Assembly: GCF_027595985.1 (NCBI RefSeq)
Contig: NC_073313.1
Location: 107,812,552-107,876,551, forward strand
Direction of reading: 5' to 3'
DNA length: 64,000 bases
From: Sorex araneus
Taxonomy: Eukaryota; Chordata; Mammalia; Eulipotyphla; Soricidae
Shown here: in pieces, positions 24,346 to 36,785 of the stretch
Layout of the letters: every line of letters begins with the position of its first letter
How positions within the stretch are numbered: position 1 is the stretch's first letter
The notes under the pieces: model-generated
Database searches by the model: none
What the model saw: the letters and a program-made list of their open reading frames with translations, nothing else
What the model was told of the DNA's origin: nothing
Position numbers and translations under genes: made by a program

Positions 24346-27139
24346 AATGTTTGATTTCTTTGCTGTTATTAAAAGATTTCTGAGAACCTAGGCGTCTTGG
24401 CTTTGCTTCCCGGAACCCTCACAGAAGGTCCTCTGCTTTGGAAAATAGAGAAGCGGCCGTTGGTCCTCTATGCCTAAACTCCCAGATGGCAGCTGGCTCC
24501 CAGCCCAGCTCCACCCCTGAGAGCCTTGGAGTCGGACATGGGGGTCAGCATCTGTCTGCAATTCCTGCTCCCACCGGGCCCTCAGCACGCCACCACCTTT
24601 TGCTGTTAGCACTGTTATCTGCTAGGATGATTTTTTAAGCGTTTGTGGAGGACTAAGCTAGATAAGGCAAACTGAAACCAAATGTGTCCAGGCCCCTCCA
24701 TGCCAGATTTTCTGAAGCCATACTTTGTGGCAATCCGGGTTGGACCTTCCCATGGAGAAGGCGCAAGATAGCCCTGTGCATTGGGAGCATTTGAACCGGC
24801 CTTGCCAAGGCTATCTTCAGGGAAACCTGTGGCGACTAAGCCCATTTGGGTAGCCTTTATGCCAGACAATGGCCCTGCTCTACTACTGCGGCTGCTTCTG
24901 GAAGGGATATAACACGCCAATGTGTTCCCTATGCAAATGGGTCTCCTTGGCCTTTAGCTGGGCCCCTGACTATGGCTGACACTGCATCTCTCAATCCTGG
25001 GCTCTAAAAACGAATAACTTCGGTGAGTTCTTGGTCCTTCTGCCACCCCAGGTTCTCCATCAGTGAAGCACTTGCTCCAGGCCTGTGCCAAGCATGATGG
25101 CTTTAAGTCCATTCACATATATTCTGACCCCATGCCTCCCCTGTGGGCACAGCCCAATGATTGGTCCTGCTGTTCCTGTGTTGTCGGCAGAAACAGAAAA
25201 GGGAGACTTGCAACTGATTTCTGGAGGAGCTAAGAGGTCACGGCAGATTTGTTAGATGCCAGTGACTGTGCTTTGCATTCTCCCTTGGACTTCCCCGGAA
25301 CTCTGATGTGCTTTCTTGAAATGGGAGGAGAGCTGGGCAGGGCACTCCGACTCCGGAGGACAGGCTACTAGAGGGAGGTGAGACTTTCGTTTGCAGCCTT
25401 TCTCACTGGCTTCCCTTGCAACACAGCGAGCGGGGCCAGATGTACTTTGCCTTTAGGTTAGTGCAGCTGCCCCTGCTTGCTGTCTCTGCCTGCCCCCCAA
25501 CTGCACTGCCAGTCTGTGTGGGCTGTGACCCAGAGCCCTCCATCTCCTCATGCCCACACCCTCTTCCCCCAAAACACAGCCACAGACCCTTTGCTCCGGC
25601 ATGACTGTGTTCCAGTTTATCCTGTTATGCCCCGTTCCTGCCTCCTAGCCTTTACTTCTTATGCAGGTCCCTGCTCTCCTTTCTCATCCAGTTTATCATC
25701 CAGGGACCTCAGTGTCCACTCCTGCCTAATCTTGGGGCTCCTGTTCTCTCTGCTTGCTCCTACAGCACTGATTGCCCTGTATCTCCTTGGCCATTGTGGT
25801 CATACTTCTCTCCCTCTGTCTATGAGCTCCAGCTCTTGAGAGGTTGGCTGGGATTGGATCCAGTCTGAAGTCTCTACCATAAGATCTGTTTCATAGCAAC
25901 TGCTCTGAGAACCTTACCCCAAGGTTATTTGGACTGGTAGAGAACTCCAACTATGGGGGAGAGCTCACCAATACAAGGTGACCCAAGGGACTGACCAAGG
26001 CCACAAATATTACTGCCCATTCCATGAGTGCCAAGTGGCCTTTGCCCAGGGACCTGAAGCTCTGGCCTTAGATCTCTTTTCTGAGGCACCCCCCACACTT
26101 CTCTGCAAAGCCCCGTGTAGTTGGGAACCTGCATAAGGATGTCATGCCATGAGGGAAAAGAAGTGAGCCCAAAGGCATCTGCTTGATCCACCGAATTATC
26201 CTTCCCTGGACTAAAGGGTGGAACATGGACAAGGTACCCAACTGCTTTATCCTATCCTCAGAGCTCTTTTTAATGCCCCCCCCCCCGTGTCACTCCACTT
26301 TTATCCTGGGGTGCGTAGCATTATTGTTTTCCTGGAAACAGCCTCTAGCAGCCTATGGAATGTATCTTCTACCTCAGATGAGCCACTCTCCCCGCAGTGA
26401 ATTTTCCCCTTGTCCTTGTTTGTCAAGGCTACTGGTGGAGCAGAGATAGCACGATGTCAGCCTGACATATGCAGTCGCTGATTGCAAAGATTCGTGTTTT
26501 ACTAACCTTGGCAACGGGCAGGTTGACCTTCTCTAAGACAAAAGACTATGCCTGCTGCCTGCTCCCACTCCTCATCCTGTCTCAGTGTTTATCCAGCCTT
26601 TAAATTGCGCATCTCCGTTGCCTGGGCTAGACCGGGCTGCCGGGCTAAGGGGTTTCGCTGTCACCTAGGGAAACAGCACAGAAGGCTGCTCCTGTTGCTA
26701 ATGGAGGGCGCAGAGGGCTTTGTTCTCTCTGGCTGACTTTCTACTTTGCTGTCGCTACTCCAGCACCTCAGCCAGACAGTGTCTCAGCAACTCCCACAAA
26801 TTTTGTTCTTAAATTTCTTGGAGACAAGGTGACAGGGCCACTAGCATGAGTCACATCAGTGTGTGCCTCTCTAACCACTGAGGCACCCCACATCTCCAGC
26901 CACCCCCTCTCCCCTTTCCCTTCTGTACAAGATCCACCTGAGGTCCTGACTACTTTGGCTGTTCCCTCAGCTGCTTCTTCCCAAGTTCCCATAATACCTA
27001 CGCACTCTGCTGGATCATGTTTGTTAAAAGTGGGCCTTCAGTGTTCTTCCGCAGAAGGAGAGAAGGCCTTTGCTGTGTGCGCCAAGACATGACTCCAGAT
27101 TCCTAGACTATTAGATCAGAAAACACAATACAGAAGCTT
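24346..27139. other. Intergenic stretch, no SINE or gene seen
   Basis: No exon is recognised on either strand and no lineage-specific repeat was seen. 25080-25135 (TGTGCCAAGCATGATGGC, then TTCACATATATTCTGACCCC) may be an old MIR piece. A run of about ten C bases is at 26276-26286. Confidence 0.5.
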
Positions 27140-27157
27140 CTACATTTTGCCACATTT

Positions 27158-27327
27158 TTGTTTTGCTTTTTGGGTCACACCTGGCTATGCACAGGGGTCA
27201 CTCCTGGCTCTGCACTCAGGAATCACCCATGGCGGTGCTAAGAGGACCATATGGGATGCTGGGAATTGAACCCGGGTTGGCCGCATGCAAGGTAAACGCC
27301 CTACCCGCTGTGCTATCACTCCAGCCC
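27158..27327 (-). mobile_element. SOR-type SINE, reverse, young, with 18-bp TSD
   Basis: This full-length copy runs from TTTTGCTTTTTGGGTCACAC to GCTATCACTCCAGCCC. CTACATTTTGCCACATTT occurs perfectly at 27140-27157 and 27328-27345 as target duplication. Confidence 0.96.
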
Positions 27328-27480
27328 CTACATTTTGCCACATTTAAGAATCCCCTGGGAAGTTCTTAAAATTGTCATGGTCAAGCTAATAATTCATAGC
27401 AAACCTTTTCAAAAGTTTTGTTTTTTAAATTTCCATATTCCAGCTCATCTCTTTGACTGGACCATCTACCTGAGGTCTTT

Positions 27481-27663
27481 TTTTGGTGTTTTTTTTTTTG
27501 GTTTTTGGGTCACACCTGGCGATGCACAGGGGTCACTCCTGGCTCATGCACTCAGAATTACTCCTGGCGGTGCTCAGGGGACCATATGGGATGCTAGGAA
27601 TCGAACCCCGGTCGTCCGCGTGCAAGGCAAACGCCCTACCCACTGTGCTATCACTCCAGCCCC
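27481..27663 (-). mobile_element. SOR-type SINE, reverse, young, with TSD
   Basis: The copy is full-length with a T-rich tail. CTACCTGAGGTCTTT (27466-27480) and CTACATGAGGTCTTT (27664-27678) match at 14 of 15 positions as target duplication. Confidence 0.95.
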
Positions 27664-27679
27664 CTACATGAGGTCTTTC

Positions 27680-28145
27680 TTTAAAAACATTATTAATTGA
27701 ATCATAGTGAGACACACAGTTACAAAGTTTTCATGATTGGGTTTCAGTCAGAGAATGTTCCAACACCCATCCCTTCACCAGTGTACATTTCCCACCGCCA
27801 GTGTCCTCAGTTTCCCTCCCCCTCCCCGTGGCAGAGAGTTTTCTTCAACCACCCTCCCTCTTTCTGTTTGCAATACAGAAACCATTACAATACAGAATAC
27901 CATGACATGGGGCCTTTTGGGAAACATATATACATTTTGTTTAGATACCTTGATTGACATACTTGTTTACAGCAGGGTTTCAGGAATACAGTGTTCTCAA
28001 TTATAAGCCCACCATCCCGTCTCTTCGTCCTTCTGCCAATGACACCAGGTTCCCTCCCAAACCACACTTTGATTCCTTGACAGGTATATTTTAAGTTAAA
28101 TTGTTTTAGTTTGGGTACCATGCAACGATATTTATTTTGGGTAAA
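27680..28145 (-). mobile_element. L1 3' end, reverse
   Basis: TTAATTGAATCATAGTGAGA, ACAGTTACAAAGTTTTCATG, AACACCCATCCCTTCACCAG and a C-rich tract match the L1 3' type. The right half (from about 27900) differs from the other copies and may be a second subfamily or a join. Confidence 0.7.
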
Positions 28146-28147
28146 CG

Positions 28148-28245
28148 ATCATTGTATGACTGAAATGCCAACACGGAAGTTCGTAAGTTTGTAACTAATG
28201 TACCTCACGGTGATTCACTAATAAAAAATTAAAAATTAATGAATA
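28148..28245 (+). mobile_element. Short L1 3' end, forward
   Basis: ATCATTGTATGACTGAAATG, AGTTTGTAACTAATGTACC and GGTGATTCACTAATAAAAAA are the terminal bases of the L1 3'UTR in forward orientation. It faces the reverse copy on its right. Confidence 0.75.
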
Positions 28246-28254
28246 AATAAGATT

Positions 28255-28505
28255 TTTTACTAGTGAATCACTATGAGGTACAGTTACAGACTTACAAACT
28301 TTCATGCTTACGTTTCAGTCATACAATGATCGAGTACCCAGTCCTCCACCAGTGCCCACTTTCCACCACCAATGGTCCCAGCATCCCTCCCACCACCCCC
28401 ACCAAACCCCTCCACCCCACCCCACCTCTGTGGCATGGCATTCCATTTTGCTCTCTCTCCTTTTGGGTGTTGTGGTTTGCAATAGAGTTACTAAGTGGCC
28501 CAAAA
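28255..28505 (-). mobile_element. L1 3' end, reverse
   Basis: ACTAGTGAATCACTATGAGG, GTTTCAGTCATACAATGATC, a C-rich CCACCACCCCCACC tract and TTTTGGGTGTTGTGGTTTGC are in the usual order. Its first 80 bases are the inverted counterpart of the forward fragment on its left. Confidence 0.82.
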
Positions 28506-28509
28506 GGTC

Positions 28510-29715
28510 TGAAGAATACTAGCTAAATTCAGCTTCAACAGAGCTTACCAAAACTTGCATTCCTCCAGAAGCCAGAAAATTGTCCCTAAGACCTTTAGTA
28601 GGGTTAATGGAGGTACAAGAGGGGTTTGACCCCCTTGGAGTGAGGGGTAGGTGGAGAGAGAGTGGGTAAGGTTCTCTTGTCTTTGTTTTTGCCCCACCCA
28701 GAGCCATTTTATTTCATTCAGTTTTGTGCATCAGGGTTCTAGAAATTATTCACTGGGCAGAGGTTTAGGCACTGATCTACATCTGTACTAGTTCTGTTTC
28801 TGTGCTCTCCTAGAGCAGAACCCTTATGCTGATAACAAACAAGCTTTTTTGTCAGACCAGTAAATGGACATGCAGTTCTTTGTCCCCCTTTTGGTCCCAG
28901 GCATTCTTGGCAAAGGGCAGACCTCTATAAATCCCAGAGCGGCCATGAGACTCCCCCACTCACAGTGAGATCAGCAGATATGAGAGAATCTGAGGAACTG
29001 AAACTCCACTCAATGGCAAGAGCACGAAACTGACTGCTTACCAGAACCATTCCACCCCGTTTTAGGCTCTTTGGAGTATAGAGGACTGATGCCACCTCAG
29101 TCTGAAGGAATTATACAGAATTTTCTGTATTATTATTATTGGCTGGAAGGTATATTTGCTGAGTCTTTGCTTACATTTGCACACTGATAGAGTTGGGATA
29201 CATCTGCCAATCAATGACGTGCTGTAGTTGAACCAGCGCTTGTTTTGCTTTTTCAGAGTTAGTTACATGAACTGGTGAACAAAGGGAGACATCTTAGAGT
29301 TAGAGCAATGCTGGAAGTTGATGTTTTGATTCCTTTTCCTCTTCCCCCTGAAAGTCACCCTATTGCTAGAGAAAGAATCTCTTTGAAAAAACTGGTAAGC
29401 AAACAGTTAAACTATAATCTCATTTTAACCCTCCATCTTCTCCTTCCTTGCCAGCATTGCCCGGCCAGGCAAGCTTTCTGTTTCCTCATTAGAGACAAAC
29501 ACCCACTTTGCTGATCTATTTCTGGGGACAAATCATTTGTGAAAAAAAATGAGAGGAGTATGGTAAAGGTGTGTGCATAAGAAAGATCACCACACTAACA
29601 GCTATGGAAGAAGTGGGAGAGTAAGAGACAAAAGCAAGCTAGGGAGGGAGACAGACGATTCGGCCCAGCATCCTCAACAGCTTTGTTTTCTTAGTTTTAT
29701 TTCCTTTTTCTTCTT
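28510..29715. other. Intergenic stretch with no recognised feature
   Basis: No exon, SINE or L1 segment was recognised. Confidence 0.4.
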
Positions 29716-29717
29716 CC

Positions 29718-29897
29718 TGTTTTTTGGGGGGAGGGCATATTCAGCTGAGTAAATCACAGCAGGGCATATTCCTGGCCTTGTGCTCAAGGATCACTCCTAG
29801 CAGGTCCCAGGGGACCATATAGATTGCTGGGGATGCAACCAGGGTTCCCATATGCAAGGCAAGCACCCTACCTGCTGTACTATCTCTCTGTCCCCAG
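29718..29897 (-). mobile_element. SOR-type SINE, reverse, old
   Basis: CTTGTGCTCAAGGATCACTC, GGGGACCATATAGATTGCTG, CATATGCAAGGCAAGCACCC and CTGTACTATCTCTCTGTCCC are in reverse SINE order. The segment GCAGGGCATATTC near its start is a local duplication of GGAGGGCATATTC. Confidence 0.78.
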
Positions 29898-30999
29898 TGT
29901 CTTCATTTCCCAATAATAGACTGACCAGACAGTCCTGTCTGCTTCCTCGGGGAACTCTCAGTACAGGTTACTGCCAGACGTGAGCTATGGTAGGGGTGTG
30001 CGGAAGAAGCCTATCCAATCCTGGATCCCTGGATTTGACATGAGTGGCTGGCTGACCCAGAGAAGACAATGATGTCCTTCCTTCTGCCAACAGGTACAAG
30101 AAGAGCTAGGATGTGGGACAGGCGCATGCGTACAGTGGCCAAGGGGATCCTAAGCCAGCAATTCTCAACGGGTTGCTATATGACCCCACTGTGGGCACCA
30201 CAATATTCCAAGGGGGCTGCAGGTAAAATTCACATAAGTGGGAGCCACAGCATGAGACACAATGGCCAAACATTAGGATGGGGGCAGGGACAGGAAGGAA
30301 ACAAGGTCGCAAGGGGACCATGGTCTGCAAAAGACTGGAAAACACTACCCTAACCCAGGGGCTGTTCAGCAAACTTGGAAACTGGTACCAACCTTCTTTC
30401 AGGTACTTACTCTATGTGCAGTGCTTATAGCTTTTAGGCCCAGCTCTTCAAGAAGGGAAAGTGGGTATCTATAGTAGATCCAGGGATACTTGGGCCCTAA
30501 AGCAGTTTTTGAACAGTGCCTTCCTTCCAAGAGCTTGGCCAGACCTAATCAATCCAGATTATAGCTGCTCTCTTGTAACTGGGTTAAGATGATGGCCTAC
30601 TTTGGCCCCTCCTGCAGTGGCCTCCTTCAAAGCTGATGAGACCGATTAGGGGGCTATTTCTGTGCCATAGTTGTATACCCAAAAGCCTTGGTGTTTGGTC
30701 TTCCTCTGACTAGAGATACAGCCCCTAAAGCTGGAGAGCAAAGGGCGGAGTCCGCCCTGTCTGGGGGGAGAGCAATGCTTGTCAGCTCTCATAGGTTCTT
30801 GCAACACAAAAGCAAAAACATCAAGTGTGAGTCCCTGGCTTTTGAACTTCAAAAACCAAACCAGCCAGGTCAGTTATCTGTGAAAGGTCTTGTCTGGTGT
30901 CTTAGCCACATCCAGCTCTAAAGAGAGGTGGCAAATGGTGAAAATTAAATCACTAATGACACTCCATGTTGTTGGTTCAAGGCATTTGAGGGCGATTGC

Positions 31000-31150
31000 T
31001 CTTTCACTTTGCTGAGGCTCACATGGCTTGTGTTTCAAATGGCAAAGCACTATACCTACTTCATAAAGCTGGTGTGAAGATTGACGTGTTAAACGACCTA
31101 AAGGACTTGGCACAATGTTTGGCCCATTACAAGCTTTCATTAATGTTAAA
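31000..31150 (+). mobile_element. MIR element, forward
   Basis: TCAAATGGCAAAGCACTATA, CCTACTTCATAAAGCTGGTG, TGAAGATTGACGTGTTAAAC and GGACTTGGCACAATGTTTGG follow the MIR 3' half (ATGGGGATAATAGTACCTAC, CTCATAGGGTTGTTGTGAGG, ATTAAATGAG, CAGTGCCTGGCACATAG). Confidence 0.65.
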
Positions 31151-31239
31151 TGCATCACTGCTAACATTCCTATCACCACTGACATCATCATTGTCATCTT
31201 CATTTTCATCCTCATCAAGACAGCAGAGTGAATGATAAA

Positions 31240-31430
31240 ACCTTCTTTCTGGACTCTCCATCAACTGGGTTGGAATCCTGATTCTGGTACCTGGTTGCAA
31301 ACTGACAGCTCTTGAACTTGATCCTTATTCTGTGAAATGGGGAATTCAGAAGACTGTAGTAATATATATGATCTGGTCTTTATCACACACTAAGCATTTA
31401 GTAGATGTTGGCTATTGTAGTTATTAAAAA
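31240..31430 (+). mobile_element. MIR element, forward
   Basis: GGTTGGAATCCTGATTCTGG, CTTGAACTTGATCCTTATTC, TGTGAAATGGGGAATTCAG and ACACTAAGCATTTAGTAGAT follow the full MIR order. It lies just right of another MIR in the same orientation. Confidence 0.65.
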
Positions 31431-31780
31431 GGAGTGACCAAGAAAAAAAGGTTCCAAGAGTCTGAGGGATATGGAGATGAACAGACAAATAAAGAGGAGA
31501 TAAGGGTATGAAACTGCTCTGTATATTATGCTGTTAAACATATTTTGTTATGTTTGTCAAAACACATAGATTATACATCAAATCTTAACTCTGGAGGTGG
31601 GTGATAATGAATTCTCAATGTAGATTCCTCTGTTTTAACATCTGATGCAGGATTCTGATAGTAGGGGTGTCTGAGAATGGCAGGGGGATATTCTCATATC
31701 TCAGAGTATACAGTAACTCGGTAATTTGCTCACCTTTATTGTGAAACTTACACTGCTCTAAAATGAACATTTTAATTCGT

Positions 31781-31911
31781 ATTTTGTCCACATTTGGTGC
31801 TCAGGGATCATTCCTGGGGAAGCTCAGGAGGCCATATACGGTGCCAAGGATTGAACCCAGGGTGGCCGCATGCAAGGCAAGCACTTTACCTGCTATATTG
31901 TCTCCCCAGCC
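31781..31911 (-). mobile_element. SOR-type SINE, reverse, partial
   Basis: GCTCAGGGATCATTCCTGGG, GGATTGAACCCAGGGTGGCC, CATGCAAGGCAAGCAC and TTGTCTCCCCAGCC are in reverse order. The tail-side part is shortened. Confidence 0.8.
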
Positions 31912-32212
31912 TTAAAATTAAAGTCTATATAAAAGGAAAAGAAAACATAGATACTCAACTAGATTGTTATAAATACAGAATGTATAAACTACAAACTAGA
32001 TTGTATAAACTCTGACTACCATGGTAACAAGAAAGAAAATAAAAAATAAAGGAAATCAAATCACCACGGAATCAAAATGGTGACCTCAAAAGAAACCCAT
32101 CAAGCAAAAAATGCAGTATTGAAGAAACTAAAGAATAAATAAATTACATAGAGAGAACAGCAGAATTGAAAATATCCTTCATTGTAAGTAGTCACTTAAA
32201 TATAGATGACTT

Positions 32213-32458
32213 GGACTGGAAGTGAGAGCTCAGCTGGTAGGGCATTTGCCTTCCAAGCGGCTGACTGGGGTTCGATTCCTCTGTCCCTCTTGGAGAACCT
32301 GGCAAGCTACCGAGAGTGTCCCTCCTGCCTGGCAGAGCCTGGCAAGCTACCCATGGCGTATTCGATATGCCAAAAACAGTAACAACAAGTCTCACAATAG
32401 AGACGTTATTGGTGCCTGCTCGAGCAAATCGATGAACAACAGGATGACAGTCCTACAC
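32213..32458 (+). mobile_element. Long SINE with SOR-like head and distinct body, forward
   Basis: The head resembles SOR (GTGAGAGCTCAGCTGGTAGG, GGGGTTCGATTCCTCTG). The body is different: GGCAAGCTACCGAGAGTG, TATTCGATATGCCAAAAACA, GTCTCACAATAGAGACGTTA and CTGCTCGAGCAAATCGATGA. It ends in GATGACAGTCC with no A tail. AGATGACTT at 32204-32212 and 32459-32467 is the target duplication. Confidence 0.88.
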
Positions 32459-32584
32459 AGATGACTTAAACTCACTAATTGAAAGATATTAAGAAGATGT
32501 GATGTACTATATGCTGCTTATAAGAGATTCAATTTAGAGCCAATAACAAAAATGGCTAGAAAGAAAAATAATAGGAAATGGAAT

Positions 32585-32700
32585 TTTTATTTTGCGGCCA
32601 CATCTGGCTGTGTTTAGGTATCACTCCTGGAAGGCTCAGTAGACCAGATGTGGTGCTGGGGATTGAATTTGGGTAGCATAGCAAGCATTTTAGCCCCTAA
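32585..32700 (-). mobile_element. SOR-type SINE fragment, reverse, old
   Basis: TTTGCGGCCACATCTGGCTG, TATCACTCCTGGAAGGCTCA and GTGCTGGGGATTGAATTTGG are recognisable. The tRNA-like end is lost. Confidence 0.65.
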
Positions 32701-32714
32701 TTATGGTAAGGGAC

Positions 32715-32895
32715 TAACAGTGACCAAAGGCAACAGAACATGAGTGCTGGTTACAGAACTAAAGTTACCCCTGCAGGGAGAGAACACTGAAATAATAGTG
32801 GAGGGAAGCATACACTGGTGAAGGGTGTGATGTTGGAATATTGTGTGCATTAAACCCTATTATTAACTGTATTGTAAATAATGTTCCCTTCAAGT
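32715..32895 (+). mobile_element. L1 3' end, forward
   Basis: CATACACTGGTGAAGGGTGT, GATGTTGGAATATTGTGTGC and an A/T-rich terminus match the L1 3' end at 7650-7763 in the same orientation. Confidence 0.65.
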
Positions 32896-33284
32896 TAAAT
32901 TTTTTAACAATTTAAGAATGGAAAAAGATAGTGTAAACAGTAGCCCCAAGAGAGCTGGATAGAATTAATAGCAGGAAAATCAATTTTATGTGAAAAATTG
33001 TTACACAGTACAAAAAGGTAATTTTATTGATAAAAGGATAAGTTAATCAGATATAAAATTATAAAGATGTGAATATAAAATTATAAAGATATGAAGTAAA
33101 AATAGAATTGAATGGAAAAAATAGGTATTTATAATGTGTAGAGATTTCTATATTTTTAAATAATGGATATAACACAGAAATTGATCTGTTGATCAATAAA
33201 AGACCTGAACAACACTATACAACAACTAGACCTTAAAGATTAATACAGAGCCTCTATCCAACAAGATTAGAGACTGTACATTTT

Positions 33285-33870
33285 CTTCTTTGTTACTGAA
33301 TCACCATGAGATAGTTACAAAGCTTTCATGTTTGAGTTTCAGTCATATAATGATTGAACACCCATTCCTTCTCCAGTGTACATTCTCCACATCCTTTGTC
33401 CCCAGTATCCCTTCTGCCACCCCCACCCGACCCCACCCCCTGCCTCTGTGGCAGACAATTTCCCTCTTTCTCTCTCTCTCTACTTTTGGGCATTGTTATT
33501 TGCAATATAGATTCTGATAGGCCATCATATTTGGTCCTTTATCTACTTTCAGCACACATTTCCCATCCCAAGTGATCCCTCCAACTATCATTGACTTAGT
33601 TATTATTTCTCTATCCGAGGTGCCTTCTCCCCAGCTCATAAGGCAAGCTTCCAAGCATGGAGCAATCGTCCTGGCCCTTTGCTCTACTGTCCTTGGGTAT
33701 TAGTCTCATATTATGGTATTTTATATTCCACAAGTAAGTGCAATCATTCTATGTCTGTCCCTCTCTTTCTGACTCATTTCACTTAGCATGATACTCTCCA
33801 TGTCCATCCACTTATAAGCAAATTTCATGACTTCATCTTTCCTAACAGCTGCATTGTATAGATGAGGGAC
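33285..33870 (-). mobile_element. L1 3' end, reverse, with TSD
   Basis: ACTGAATCACCATGAGATAG, GAACACCCATTCCTTCTCCA, a C-rich tract, CTCTCTCTCTC and then CTTTCTGACTCATTTCACTT and CTTAGCATGATACTCTCCAT run into the ORF2 C-terminal region (CCTAACAGCTGCATTGTATA). ACATTTTCTT on both sides fits a target duplication in the host L1. Confidence 0.85.
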
Positions 33871-34199
33871 CAGACATTTTCTTTTGTTCCATTCTGTACG
33901 TGGAACATTCTTCAGGATAGATCATATATTATTTCATAACCCAATTATCACTAAAAGTAACAAGCTTGGAATCACAGAAAACATTTTCTAGCAACAAATA
34001 GAACAAATAAAACTAGAAAAAACCTAACAAGGAAAAATGAAAAATATTGTAGACAGTAAAATTATACATTCTTACATAATCAGTGGGTTAAAGAAGTAAA
34101 TATTCACAGTGTGAAAATGAAAACAAACACACCAAAATTTATGAGACATAGTGAAGGTAGTGTTCAGTATTCAGTTTATACATTGGCAAAAGAGACTGT

Positions 34200-34330
34200 A
34201 AGCATAGTCAATCCCGTTTTGGTATCTGGTACTACATGAGGTCCCCCAAGCACCACCAGGGGTGATCCTTGAGCCAGAACCAGTAATAAGCACAACTGGG
34301 TGTGGCCCAGAGCCCAAATCCAACTCACAT
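34200..34330 (+). mobile_element. SOR-type SINE 3' part, forward
   Basis: CAAGCACCACCAGGGGTGAT, CCTTGAGCCAGAACCAGTAA and CTGGGTGTGGCCCAGAGCCC match the SINE middle and 3' end. Confidence 0.65.
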
Positions 34331-34332
34331 AG

Positions 34333-34498
34333 GACCACAGAGATTGTCAAGGAATAAGGAATTGACCCAGGTTCATTCCCCAGCACTGCATATGGTTCCC
34401 CCAGACCCTACCAGGAGTGATCCTTGAGCACAGCACTAGGAGTAGGCCATGAACACAGCCAGGTATGGACCCCTAATCTCCTCAAAATAAAACAAAAT
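34333..34498 (+). mobile_element. SOR-type SINE, forward, old
   Basis: GACCCAGGTTCATTCCCCAG, GCATATGGTTCCCCCAGACC, CAGGAGTGATCCTTGAGCAC and an A-rich tail are in order. Confidence 0.75.
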
Positions 34499-34523
34499 AC
34501 CTACATTAAAAAGAAAGATTGAA

Positions 34524-34688
34524 GGGGCTGGAGTGATAGTGAGGAGGGTGTTTGCTTAGCATGCTGCCAACTCGGTTTCAATCCCTGGCATGCCATATGG
34601 TCCCTGAGCACCGCCAGTAGTAATTCCTGAGTGCAGAGCCAGAAGTAACCCCTGAGTATCACTGAGTGTGATACAAAACCAAAAACAG
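34524..34688 (+). mobile_element. SOR-type SINE, forward
   Basis: GGGGCTGGAGTGATAGTGAG, CTCGGTTTCAATCCCTGGCA, CATATGGTCCCTGAGCACCG and GAGTGTGATACAAAACC follow the full order. Confidence 0.9.
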
Positions 34689-34924
34689 ATTAAAAACCCT
34701 CTGAAATCAGCTCCATAATTTTTCAGCTTGAGCAACAGGGAAAGAAGAGCAAATAAAACCCTATAGCCAACAGAAACACAAAAATAACAAACTTTAAGCA
34801 GCCAAAAATGAAGTAGAACACAAAAGAATCAGTATACTCAAATAGTGATTCTTTGAACAGATTGACACAATTAAAAAGGCTTCACTAGATTCATTAAGGA
34901 TAAAAAGGACACAGTACAGCCACA

Positions 34925-35095
34925 CAGATATTATAAGAGGTAAGTTTCTTGCCTTGCATGCATCCAATCTCTCTTTGAATCCCTAGCACCACACATGGTC
35001 CACTGAACACCAGCAGAAGCCACTCCGGAGCCTGGAATAGCACAGGAGCACTGAAGGGTATAGCTTCCAAAGGAAACAAAATAAAACAAAAACGG
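34925..35095 (+). mobile_element. SOR-type SINE, forward, old
   Basis: GGTAAGTTTCTTGCCTTGCA, TTTGAATCCCTAGCACCACA, CATGGTCCACTGAACACC and an AAACAAAATAAAAC tail are in forward order. Confidence 0.65.
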
Positions 35096-36785
35096 GACAC
35101 AAGTAGTAATGGGAAATAAAAGTTGAGAGAGTACCACTTGAATGCCAACAATTTTGTCTTGATGAAATGAAAAGTTCCTAGAAACACACAAATTGTCAAA
35201 AATAATTTAAGAAGTAGAAATAGAAAATATGAATTGGTCCGGTCCTGCAATTTGTTTTGGGGCTTATCCTGGCTCAGCATTCAGGAATCACCCCTGAAAG
35301 GTTCAGGAGAACATATGAGGTGCCAGACTCAAACTGAAGTCAGTGATATTCAAAGCAAATGGCTTACAGAGATCTATTATCTCTGGCCCCGGTCTTTGAA
35401 AAAAGTTTTAATTAGAGTTTAGGTAATAGGGTTATAGTGGTATTGAGGAAGTTTGGATAAGGGGTGATATAGGGATGGAGACAGGAGTAGAGTGTCATGG
35501 GCACTTCGGTACTGGTGTTGAGTGGTAATTATGTACACTACGGAGTTTCTTTTGAAATTTCAAGTGCCCTGTGAGTCCTGTGTTGGGGCTCACTGTCTAA
35601 GCTTACTTGGAGCAAAGGCCTGCACCTTCCCCTTCAGCTGACCAAGGGCAGCTTCTGTTTGACCTTCTCCAAGAAAGGTTCTTCTGGAGTGGTACAAAAC
35701 AAGTGGGGGAAAGGTGGTGAAGTAAGTGCTTCTCTTCCTGTAAGAGGGAGACCCATCCTATTTGAAGAATAAGTATAGCACCATCTATCCTATTGGAATG
35801 ACATCATGGATGAATATCACAGGCCACATATACTAGGCATGACAAAGATAAAGAAGTTCATATGGGAGGGCTGAAGCAATAGCTCAAAGGGACATTTTTC
35901 ATGATCCCCTTAGCACTGCTTGGAAAGCACCAAAGGATATGGCCCAAAACCAAATGAAAATGTTTTGGGTGTTTGGGCCACAAACAGCAGTGTTCAGCAG
36001 TTACTCATCATTCCACATTAAGGAATCACTTGTGGAGGCATTCAGGATACCATATGGGGTGCCAGAATCAAACTGAAGTCAGTTGCATTCAAGGTAAATG
36101 CCTCACTATGTCTGTAATTTATCTTCAGTGTTGGTCTTTAAAAAAAAATTTTATTAGATCTTAGGAAATCAGGTTTAGTGATAATAGGGAAAGTGATTAA
36201 GGGGCACTGTAGGGACGAGGATGGGAGTGAAGGGTCAAGGGCACTTGGGTAGTGGTGTTGAGCAGTAACTATGTACATCATGGACTTTCCTTTGAAATTT
36301 CAAGCACCCTGTGAATCCTGCTGTTGGGGCTCACTGGATAAGCTTACTTTGAGCAAAGACCTGAGCCTTCCCACCTAACAGCTAAGAACAGCTTCTGTTT
36401 GACATTCTCTAGGAAAGGTGCTTTTGGAGTGGTACAAAACAAATGGGGAGAAGGGTGGTCAATGAAGTGCCTCTATTCCTGTAAGAGAGCCCCATCCTAT
36501 TTGAAACAAGGACAGCCCCCTGTATCCCATCGGAACACCATCATGAATGAGTATCACAGGCCACATATACTATGCAAGACAAAGAGAAAGGAGTTCTTAA
36601 CTGGAGGGCTGGAGCAATTACCTCAAAGGAACAGTTTTGCATAATCCCCTGAGCACTGCTTGGCAAACCACTAGCACCACAAGGAATGGTCAAAAAACCA
36701 AAAGCAAAAATTTTTTTGGTGTCTGAGCCACAAGCAGCCATGTTCAGGGGTTGCTCTTGGCTCTTCATTCAAAAATAATTCCTGG

